DNA of 64,000 nucleotides from Gammaproteobacteria bacterium (lineage in GTDB: Bacteria; Pseudomonadota; Gammaproteobacteria; Pseudomonadales; IMCC2047). The stretch spans positions 62,001 to 126,000 of the forward strand of contig JAJFKB010000003.1 in assembly GCA_021773395.1 (NCBI GenBank). Reading direction: 5' to 3'. The translations under genes and the position numbers were made by a program. The notes under the pieces were generated by a model. The model ran no database searches and was not told the DNA's origin. It was given only the letters and a program-made list of their open reading frames with translations. Positions 57,140 to 64,000 of this stretch are shown piece by piece (positions within the stretch are counted from its first letter, which is position 1; each line of letters starts with the position of its first letter).

Positions 57140-58513
57140 ATGAAAATAATCATCTTAGGGGCAGGGCAGGTTGGCACCACGGTTACCGAAATGCTTGCCA
57201 GCGAAGCCAATGACATCACTGTTGTTGATCACGATGCGAAAAAACTGGACGAACTGAAAGATCGGCTGGATATTCGTACCGTACATGGTAGCGCATCCTT
57301 TCCTAGCGTTCTGCAGCAGGCGGGAGCAGAAGACGCGGATATGCTGATCGCGCTGACTAGTAATGATGAAACCAATATGATTGCCTGCCAGGTTGCCTAT
57401 ACGCTTTTCCATACACCCCATAAAATCAGTCGGGTACGCTCACCAGATTACCTGTCACGAGGCAAACTATTCAGCCGCAAGGCTATCCCTGTGGATGAAA
57501 TAATTAGCCCGCACCAGGAGGTCACCAACTACATCAGCCGCCTGATTAAATATCCGGGAGCCTTGCAAGTCCTTAATTTTGCCAGCGGCAAAGTACAGCT
57601 TGCAGGTGTCAGGGCCGTTAAAGGCGGGCCACTGGTTGGCCATGCGTTACGCACCCTTAGAGAGCACTTGCCCGCAGTCGACACCAGAGTAGCAGCGATC
57701 TACCGTCGTGGCGCAGCCATCGCCCCTGAAGCTGATACGGTGATCGAGGACGAGGATGAGGTCTTCTTTATCGCCGCCAAACGGGATATTCGCCAAGTCA
57801 TGAGTGAACTACGTAAAGTTGATCGCGCTTATCGTAGTATCGTCATCGTGGGTGGCGGAAATATAGGTGCCCGACTGGCTGGCGAACTGGAGGATGATTA
57901 CCAGGTTAAAATTCTCGAACGTGATATGGATCGCTGCAAAACACTTTCCGAACAACTAAATAAAACCATCGTGTTACATGGCGATGCCTCGAACAAAGAA
58001 TTGTTGTTAGAGGAAAATGTCGACCGTGCTGATGTCTTTTGTGCACTTACCAACAATGACGAAATTAATATCATGGCTTCCATGTTGGCTAAACGGTTGG
58101 GGGCAGGCAAAGTCATGACCTTGATTAACAACCCGGCCTATGTGGACCTGGTACAGGGTGGAGATATTGATATTGCTATTTCTCCGCAACAAATTACAGT
58201 CAGCCGCTTATTAAGGCATGTACGTCGCGGAGATATTGTAAAAGTGCATTCGTTAAGAAGAGGCGCAGCGGAGTCAATAGAGATTATTGCCAGAGGGGAT
58301 AGAGACTCGTCCAAAGTGGTCGGCAGGAGACTCGAACAGATCCCCTTGCCGCAGGGCAGTTCAATAGGCGCCATTGTGCGTGATCGCGAAGTCCTAATCG
58401 CTCACCATGACGTAGTGGTTCATACCGACGATCACTTGATTCTTTTCCTGCCGGACAAGAGCAAGGTGTCGGAGGTAGAGCGGTTATTCCAGGTAAGCCT
58501 GAGCTTCTTTTAG
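57140..58513 (+). CDS. trkA: Trk potassium uptake regulatory subunit TrkA
   Basis: A 457-residue cytoplasmic gating subunit with two RCK_N/RCK_C pairs. The NAD(H)-binding loops are GAGQVGTTVTEML (7-19) with the acidic VVDHD end, and GGGNIGARLAGEL (about 238-250) with ILERD. It binds TrkH, encoded 23 bases downstream, and controls K+ flow in response to nucleotides. The order after rsmB is the conserved gammaproteobacterial one. Confidence 0.98.
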   Translation: MKIIILGAGQVGTTVTEMLASEANDITVVDHDAKKLDELKDRLDIRTVHGSASFPSVLQQAGAEDADMLIALTSNDETNMIACQVAYTLFHTPHKISRVRSPDYLSRGKLFSRKAIPVDEIISPHQEVTNYISRLIKYPGALQVLNFASGKVQLAGVRAVKGGPLVGHALRTLREHLPAVDTRVAAIYRRGAAIAPEADTVIEDEDEVFFIAAKRDIRQVMSELRKVDRAYRSIVIVGGGNIGARLAGELEDDYQVKILERDMDRCKTLSEQLNKTIVLHGDASNKELLLEENVDRADVFCALTNNDEINIMASMLAKRLGAGKVMTLINNPAYVDLVQGGDIDIAISPQQITVSRLLRHVRRGDIVKVHSLRRGAAESIEIIARGDRDSSKVVGRRLEQIPLPQGSSIGAIVRDREVLIAHHDVVVHTDDHLILFLPDKSKVSEVERLFQVSLSFF

Positions 58514-58536
58514 ATAAGGATTACAAAGACTCGATT

Positions 58537-59985
58537 ATGCACTTCACGGTGATTTTACGCATTCTGGGCATCCTGTTGATGGTATTCAGCCTGACCATGG
58601 TCATCCCTCTGATAGTAGGTTTGATCTACAGCGAATCGGCGAGTGATGCTTTCCTAATGGCATTCGGTATTACTTTTTGTACCGGCCTGCTCATCTGGTT
58701 ACCTTTTCAGCGTTTTCACCACGAACTCCGAACACGTGACGGTTTTATTATCACGGCACTTTTCTGGACAGTGCTGGGCTTGTTTGGTGCCTTGCCTTTT
58801 TATCTGTCCCAAGGCCTTACCCTAAGCCCGGTTGATGCGGTTTTTGAGTCTGTCTCGGGGCTAACCACCACCGGGGCAACGGTGATAACCGGCATCGACC
58901 AGATGCCCAATTCACTGCTATATTACCGTCAGCAGTTACAGTGGCTCGGCGGCATGGGTATTATTGTTCTGGCGGTGGCTATTTTGCCAATGCTTGGCAT
59001 TGGCGGCATGCAGCTGTATCGAGCCGAAACACCGGGACCCGTAAAAGACAACAAGCTCACTCCGCGCATCACAGAAACCGCGAAAGCACTTTGGTATATT
59101 TATGCCAGCCTTACGGTTCTCTGTTTCCTGGCATATTGGTATGCCGGCATGTCTGCCTTTGATGCAATCTGTCACAGTTTCTCCACCGTCGCCATCGGCG
59201 GTTTTTCTACGCATGATGCCAGCTTCGGGTACTTCGATAGCCCGGCGATCGAAGCCATCGCAATCCTTTTTATGCTGCTTTCCGGAATCAATTTCGGCCT
59301 ACACTTTTTCGCCTGGCAAAACCGAAAAATCGGGCACTATTTTGCAGATCCGGAATTTCGTTTTTATCTGACTATTCTCGGCGTGGTTAGCCTGACCACC
59401 TGTGCGATTCTTATTTACAGCGATACTTATCCACCGCTGACCGCCCTGCGTACCAGCCTATTTGAAGTCGTCTCAGTTGCCACGACCACTGGCTTCGCCA
59501 CGGCAGATTTCGCACATTGGCCCAGTCTGCTGCCATTTTTGCTTTTCGTGGCTGCATTTTCCGGAGGCTGTGCCGGCTCCACAGGCGGCGGCATGAAAGT
59601 TATTCGGATCTTGCTTTTATACAAACAGGGTATTCGGGAGGTAAAACGTCTGATCCACCCAAACGGAGTATTTTCCATTAAACTTGGTGACCAGCCCGTA
59701 TCAGAAAGGGTTATTGAGGCCGTTTGGGGATTTTTCTCGGTATATATGCTGGTATTTGTCTTTATGTTGATGGCGCTACTGGCTACCGGAATTGATCAGG
59801 TCACTGCCTGGTCCGCAGTGGGCGCAACGCTGAACAACCTGGGCCCCGGTCTGGGGGGCGTGGCCGCACATTATGGCGACCTGAATGATCCAGCCAAATG
59901 GGTGCTCTGTCTGTCCATGTTGTTAGGACGGCTGGAGGTCTTTACGCTCATCGTAATTTTCTCTCCCATGTTCTGGCGCAAATAG
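58537..59985 (+). CDS. trkH: Trk potassium transporter membrane subunit TrkH
   Basis: A 482-residue membrane protein of the TrkH/KtrB family. The four pore-loop regions are recognisable: SVSGLTTTGATV (about 107-118), SFSTVAIGGFSTHD (about 212-225), VATTTGFATADF (about 314-325) and GATLNNLGPGLG (about 429-440), each near the conserved selectivity Gly. It forms the K+ pathway gated by TrkA. No gene overlap; the two are likely co-transcribed. Confidence 0.97.
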   Translation: MHFTVILRILGILLMVFSLTMVIPLIVGLIYSESASDAFLMAFGITFCTGLLIWLPFQRFHHELRTRDGFIITALFWTVLGLFGALPFYLSQGLTLSPVDAVFESVSGLTTTGATVITGIDQMPNSLLYYRQQLQWLGGMGIIVLAVAILPMLGIGGMQLYRAETPGPVKDNKLTPRITETAKALWYIYASLTVLCFLAYWYAGMSAFDAICHSFSTVAIGGFSTHDASFGYFDSPAIEAIAILFMLLSGINFGLHFFAWQNRKIGHYFADPEFRFYLTILGVVSLTTCAILIYSDTYPPLTALRTSLFEVVSVATTTGFATADFAHWPSLLPFLLFVAAFSGGCAGSTGGGMKVIRILLLYKQGIREVKRLIHPNGVFSIKLGDQPVSERVIEAVWGFFSVYMLVFVFMLMALLATGIDQVTAWSAVGATLNNLGPGLGGVAAHYGDLNDPAKWVLCLSMLLGRLEVFTLIVIFSPMFWRK

Positions 59986-60059
59986 GCTAATCATCAGATA
60001 GCGACATTTAGCTTCAATATCTCGCATTTTATCGCTGCTTTTTTACTTATAGGCCATCA

Positions 60060-60932
60060 ATGAGCGGTTTTTTATTTGTAGTGACCGTGCTTTTCTGGGG
60101 CACTACCTGGATAGCCATCAAATTCCAGTTAACCGACGTGGCGCCAGAGGTTTCGCTAGTCTATCGCTTCGCTGCCGCTTCATTTATTTTCTTTATCTGG
60201 GCACTCTTAAGAGGACAGAAATTAAGGATTGGGATGATCAACCATCGGTATCTCGCTATGCTGGGATTTCTGATGTTTGGCTTCAATTACCTGTTCACTT
60301 ATTGGGCGGCTGGCGCTATTACCTCTGGCCTGCTGGCAACTATTTTTTCACTAGCACCTATAGTAAACATTGCCTTTGATCGTATATTTTTTGGTCGGCC
60401 TATTGAGCTACGCATGCTGCTGGGCGCAGCTTTAGGTACTACGGGTATTGCGCTCATATTTTGGCCAGATTTTTCAAATTTATCCGTGGGAAATGATGTT
60501 GTTTTTTCCCTGTTTCTCTGTTTTTGTGCGATTATTTCCTTCTCGTTGGGCAATATGGTTTCCGTTCGGAATCACGCTGCGTCGCTACCGGTGCTGACCT
60601 GTAACGCTTATGGAATGTTATACGGCAGCTTATTCCTGGCTCTGTTTGCTGTATTCAATGGCAAAACCTTTACCTTTGATACCAGTGTTACTTATGTCTC
60701 ATCCCTGGCCTTTCTGGTGTTGGTGGGCACGGTACTTTCCTTTGTTTGCTATTTAACGCTGATGTCTCTCATTGGTCCAAGCAGAGCTGCTTATACCACT
60801 ATCTTTTTTCCCATCGTCGCCCTATTGATTTCAACTTATTTTGAAGACTTTCATTGGACGGCTACCAATTTCGCAGGAGTGGTAATGGCGCTTTCCAGCA
60901 GCCTGTTCGTGATTAAAAAGCCTCAGAACTAA
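60060..60932 (+). CDS. EamA/DMT-family transporter
   Basis: A 290-residue membrane protein with about ten helices in two EamA repeats. The first helix FWGTTWIAIKFQL and a later VLVGTVLSFVCYLTLMSLIGPSRAA in the second repeat fit the drug/metabolite transporter family. Substrate unknown. It lies 74 bases after trkH in the same direction but probably has its own control. Confidence 0.9.
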   Translation: MSGFLFVVTVLFWGTTWIAIKFQLTDVAPEVSLVYRFAAASFIFFIWALLRGQKLRIGMINHRYLAMLGFLMFGFNYLFTYWAAGAITSGLLATIFSLAPIVNIAFDRIFFGRPIELRMLLGAALGTTGIALIFWPDFSNLSVGNDVVFSLFLCFCAIISFSLGNMVSVRNHAASLPVLTCNAYGMLYGSLFLALFAVFNGKTFTFDTSVTYVSSLAFLVLVGTVLSFVCYLTLMSLIGPSRAAYTTIFFPIVALLISTYFEDFHWTATNFAGVVMALSSSLFVIKKPQN

Positions 60933-60965
60933 TCGACGTTACTCGCGAATATTGAAATTAATAGC

Positions 60966-62342
60966 CTAAATAATTCGACCGGGATTGAGTATCTGTTGCG
61001 GATCAAGCGCTAACTTTAATTGCTTCATTAACGCCAGCTCTTCACTGCTACGTGAAAGCGGCAAATACTTTTTCTTGAGCTTACCGATTCCGTGCTCCGC
61101 TGAGATAGAGCCTTCGTAATAACTGACTTTTTGATAGACCAGTTCGGCAATTTTCAGCTCGTCGTCAACATTACCCAAACCCACTGCCAAATGCAGATTA
61201 CTATCGCCAATATGGCCAAACAGCAATAAACGAGCACTCGGAAATTGAGATTTTAATTCCGTCTCTACCGTTTCGACAAAAGACTGCATATCCCGAATAG
61301 GGATGCTGACATCAAACCCTAACGTCGGCGCCAGCAGTTTTAAAACGTCCCCGATCCCATCCCGAATCCGCCAGAAATTATCTGCTTCACGACTGGACTG
61401 GGCCACCATCACTTCCGCCACCATTCCCTGCTGTATAGCGTCGCACAACATGCTCTCAAACATTTCCACCATCTGGCTGTTATCTGCACCCTGATATTGA
61501 ACCAATGCATAGCATGCATACGATTGCGAAAATGGATTTTTTACCGTATCCAGGTTCTCAACGATATAGTCATAATAGCCCGTCCACATCACCTCGAAGG
61601 CGCTCACACCACCGGCCAATTCCGTTTGCGCATGCTTAAAAAACTGTATTAGACTGGCGAAATCATTGCTGGCGCACAGCGCAGTGTAAGTTCCCTTTAG
61701 CTTGGGCTGCAATCTCAAGACAATCCGTGTCACTACACCCAAGGTGCCCTCGCTACCTATAAAAAGCTGTTTCAGATCATAGCCCGTATTATTTTTAATC
61801 ACCTTGTTCATCGAACTGATCACTCGACCATCCGCCAAAACCGCTTCTAAGCCCAATACCAGTTCACGCATCATGCCATAGCGTACCACCTGGTTCCCGC
61901 CAGCATTGGTGCTCAAATTTCCGCCGATTGTGCAGGAGCCTCTGGCACCGAGATCCAGTGGCAAATAAAGCCCTGCTGCAGAAGCTGCTTCCTGTGCCTG
62001 CTGCAGAGGCGTTCCAGCCAGCAATGTCATGGTCATAGAGTCCAGGTCAATTTCTTCAATGCCAACCATCCGTTCTAACGATAAGGCGATTTCATTGTTC
62101 TCTGGTGTCGCAGCTCCGGCTAGCCCGGTCATACCTCCCTGAGTAACTACCGGTTGCACATACTGATGGCATAGCTGCAAAATTGAAGACACCTGGTCAG
62201 TATTGGTGGGGCGAACAACCGCAATCGGTCGAACCGGCTCCGAGCCACTCCAGTCTACACAATATTTATCCGTTATCGCATCACCAACCAGCAGCGTTTT
62301 GCGATCAAGGCGTTCAGCTAAAATCTCCAGAAGTTCATTCAT
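60966..62342 (-). CDS. FAD-linked 2-hydroxyacid dehydrogenase (GlcD/D-LDH type)
   Basis: A 458-residue flavoenzyme of the PCMH/GlcD type. The FAD pyrophosphate loop lies in TQGGMTGLAGAA (about 66-77) and GARGSCTIGGNLSTNAGG (about 132-149); the C-terminal substrate-side motifs are GHIGDSNLHLAV and SAEHGIGKLKK. It should oxidise a D-2-hydroxyacid such as D-lactate, D-glycolate or D-2-hydroxyglutarate. Its start overlaps the stop of the following L-type enzyme gene by 4 bases (ATGA), so the two are made together. Confidence 0.9.
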   Translation of the reverse strand: MNELLEILAERLDRKTLLVGDAITDKYCVDWSGSEPVRPIAVVRPTNTDQVSSILQLCHQYVQPVVTQGGMTGLAGAATPENNEIALSLERMVGIEEIDLDSMTMTLLAGTPLQQAQEAASAAGLYLPLDLGARGSCTIGGNLSTNAGGNQVVRYGMMRELVLGLEAVLADGRVISSMNKVIKNNTGYDLKQLFIGSEGTLGVVTRIVLRLQPKLKGTYTALCASNDFASLIQFFKHAQTELAGGVSAFEVMWTGYYDYIVENLDTVKNPFSQSYACYALVQYQGADNSQMVEMFESMLCDAIQQGMVAEVMVAQSSREADNFWRIRDGIGDVLKLLAPTLGFDVSIPIRDMQSFVETVETELKSQFPSARLLLFGHIGDSNLHLAVGLGNVDDELKIAELVYQKVSYYEGSISAEHGIGKLKKKYLPLSRSSEELALMKQLKLALDPQQILNPGRII

Positions 62343-63496
62343 TCACCGATCCTGATAAATTTCCCGTTGAGCTCCGCCAGCGAACGGCACCCTAGTAATT
62401 GCATGTCACGCAGAATTTCCGCACGCAACAGGTCCAAAGATTTTTTAACGCCGGCCTGTCCAGCCGCACTCAATCCGTAAATATAGGGCCTGCCGATCAT
62501 GCAGGCTTTGGCTCCCAAGGCAATCGCTTTGATTACATCGGTACCCCTGCGAATACCACCATCAATCACTATTTCCAGGTCATCGCCCACTCGACGGGCT
62601 ATCTCCGGCAATACATCGATCGGTGCAACCGTATGGTCTAACTGGCGCCCACCATGATTTGACAAAACCAGCCCATTCACACCCAAGTTGCGTGCCTGTT
62701 CTGCATCGTCAGCGCACAGCACCCCCTTTATAAGTAAGGGGCCATCAAACTGTTCACGCAACCATTCCACATCTTTCCAAGTCACGGAGGGCGTCAATTG
62801 CTTGGTGACATACTCAAGAAGTGTTGTTTTTCCTTCGCTACCTGCAATTCTGTCGCCACTAACATTAGCCGTGGTTACTTTTGGCTTGGTCAGATAATCC
62901 CAACACCAGGCCGGATGCAACGCCGTTTCCAGGATGGTCCGCATGCTCGGATGCGGAGGAACACTAAATCCATTACGCAAATCCTGCTCTCTATTACCAC
63001 CTATGAATGCATCAACCGTTAGACAAAGCGCAAGATATCCAGACGCTTTTGCCCTGTCGACTAGCTCCTTGACCAGCCCTTTATCCCTGTACATATACAG
63101 TTGAAACCATTTTGGCCCAGGCACCGATGCCACTGCTTCCATAGGTATACTCGCCAAAGTTGACAGCGTAAATATGATTCCCGCGTCATTGGCCGCTTGT
63201 GCTGATGCGATTTCGCCCTGATGATGAAACAGGCGCGGCAATGCAACGGGCGCACAGATGATAGGAGCCTCCGAGTGCTGCCCCAGTATACTGGTCGATA
63301 GATCAACATCTGCAACATCCACCAGCACCCGCGGTACAAGTTGAAATCGATCAAATGAATTGCGGTTCCGCCTGCCTGATACGCCATCTTCGGCAAACCC
63401 ATCGAGATAGCCAAACATTGCTTTCGGCAATCTGCGTCTGGCGCGTTTTCTCAAGTCAGCGATGTTGTAACAATCGGATAATCCCGTTTTTAGCAT
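62339..63496 (-). CDS. FMN-dependent alpha-hydroxyacid dehydrogenase (LldD/glycolate oxidase family)
   Basis: A 385-residue TIM-barrel flavoprotein. It shows the FMN-binding APVALPRLFH segment (about 81-90), QLYMYRDKGLVKELV, the LIKGVL Lys and the signature SNHGGRQLDHTVAPIDVLPEI with catalytic His (about 281-301). GGIRRGTDVIKAIALGAKACMIGRP follows. Members oxidise L-lactate, glycolate or mandelate. With the coupled D-type enzyme it could oxidise both enantiomers of one hydroxyacid. The gene starts 24 bases after the transporter gene upstream. Confidence 0.92.
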   Translation of the reverse strand: MLKTGLSDCYNIADLRKRARRRLPKAMFGYLDGFAEDGVSGRRNRNSFDRFQLVPRVLVDVADVDLSTSILGQHSEAPIICAPVALPRLFHHQGEIASAQAANDAGIIFTLSTLASIPMEAVASVPGPKWFQLYMYRDKGLVKELVDRAKASGYLALCLTVDAFIGGNREQDLRNGFSVPPHPSMRTILETALHPAWCWDYLTKPKVTTANVSGDRIAGSEGKTTLLEYVTKQLTPSVTWKDVEWLREQFDGPLLIKGVLCADDAEQARNLGVNGLVLSNHGGRQLDHTVAPIDVLPEIARRVGDDLEIVIDGGIRRGTDVIKAIALGAKACMIGRPYIYGLSAAGQAGVKKSLDLLRAEILRDMQLLGCRSLAELNGKFIRIGE

Positions 63497-63520
63497 GTCA
63501 ACTTCCAGAATCTGATTTTT

Positions 63521-64000
63521 TTAGTTAAATATTCCAAAATACAAATAGCAAATTGCGAAACTCAGTAGCGCAATAATGCCGAACCAGCTCCATACCCACA
63601 ACCAGCCTGGAGGCTTAAGCTCTTTGGTGACGCTGTCGGAAAACATGGCCCGATGATTGATATAGGCAATGAAAGGCGCTACCAGAAACGCCACGCTGGT
63701 AGCAAAATCAATGAAACTTTTGAATGAGCGCATAAACAACATTACGATCAGGATGGCACCGAGACATTGAATAACAATAAACAGACTGTATTTACTTTTC
63801 CTGGTTGATTTCTCTTGCTGATTAGGAAGAAAAACATCAACTAACGCATCCATCGCTCGAGGGCAGGCATCCATTAGTGTTAACAAAGTCGATACCATAA
63901 TGGCGACTGCGGCGACAGCAATAATGGGGTAGGCCCAGGGCCCAATGGCTGCGGTGAACAAGCCCATGAATTGTCCAGCAAATCCTGCAGCCGAAGCCGC
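63521..64000 (-). CDS. Nramp-like transporter, C-terminal part (cut by window edge)
   Basis: The frame stays open to the right edge; the internal Met at 63967 is not the start, since AASAAGFAGQF precedes it in frame. The visible 160 residues hold about five membrane helices. VSTLLTLMDACPRAMDALV resembles the conserved S-T-x-L-T-x-x-D-A-x-P-R stretch of Nramp-like divalent cation transporters. No metal-ligand residues of the N-terminal half can be checked. In this context the substrate might instead be an organic acid. Confidence 0.65.
   Translation of the reverse strand, partial: AASAAGFAGQFMGLFTAAIGPWAYPIIAVAAVAIMVSTLLTLMDACPRAMDALVDVFLPNQQEKSTRKSKYSLFIVIQCLGAILIVMLFMRSFKSFIDFATSVAFLVAPFIAYINHRAMFSDSVTKELKPPGWLWVWSWFGIIALLSFAICYLYFGIFN

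Overview
The window looks like chromosome from a gammaproteobacterium, most likely a marine Cellvibrionales/Pseudomonadales-type organism. The block def-fmt-rsmB-trkA with lysM, dprA, tsaC, hemF and aroE (46.9-59.9 kb) is the arrangement I recall from the origin-proximal region of Pseudomonas. Leucine catabolism (liu), a TonB-dependent receptor, PEP-CTERM proteins and bactofilin fit an aerobic marine heterotroph. The assignment rests on gene order and protein families, not on rRNA, which is absent here.

1-16 kb: a mostly plus-strand set built around acetyl phosphate. It holds cbpA-cbpM (DnaJ-type chaperone and its modulator), an unusual acetate kinase-PduL phosphotransacylase fusion, a P-type cation ATPase, a dicarboxylate/amino acid symporter, phosphoketolase (xfp), an Na/Pi cotransporter-like protein, an MBL/beta-CASP nuclease-like protein and a LOG-like protein. 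Phosphoketolase makes acetyl-P; the fusion can turn it into ATP plus acetate or into acetyl-CoA. A LysE-type exporter lies convergent inside the set.

16-29 kb: a pair of minus-strand lipoproteins, then aacS and the leucine/isovalerate operon liuR-A-B-C-D-E, all minus strand. LiuE makes acetoacetate, which AacS activates. A perfect 16-bp palindrome lies in the spacer of a plausible liuR promoter. A divergent AAHS-type MFS transporter follows, with a good terminator. 29-34.6 kb: housekeeping and small-enzyme genes (prlC, gamma carbonic anhydrase, yjbQ, an ABC1/UbiB kinase) plus an SDR that has lost its catalytic Ser and Tyr.

34.6-46.5 kb: an accessory region. It contains small orphan ORFs, fragments of nhaA, metY, a RAYT transposase and fic, and three copies of a roughly 70-80-nt imperfect palindrome that sit exactly at the fragment breakpoints. 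It also has a LuxR-type regulator, two tandem PEP-CTERM repeat proteins (one with seven 159-bp units) and the fossil tail of a third, two unknown envelope proteins, a TonB receptor, a class II Fic protein and two copies of a GC-rich intergenic repeat.

46.5-64 kb: a zinc-ribbon membrane protein; the minus-strand group purE-tsaC-hemF-aroE-MTH1187-like gene; bactofilin and a methyltransferase-like gene; dprA and lysM; then def-fmt-rsmB-trkA-trkH, an EamA transporter, a translationally coupled pair of 2-hydroxyacid dehydrogenases, and the C-terminal part of an Nramp-like transporter cut by the window edge. No rRNA, convincing tRNA or CRISPR array was seen.
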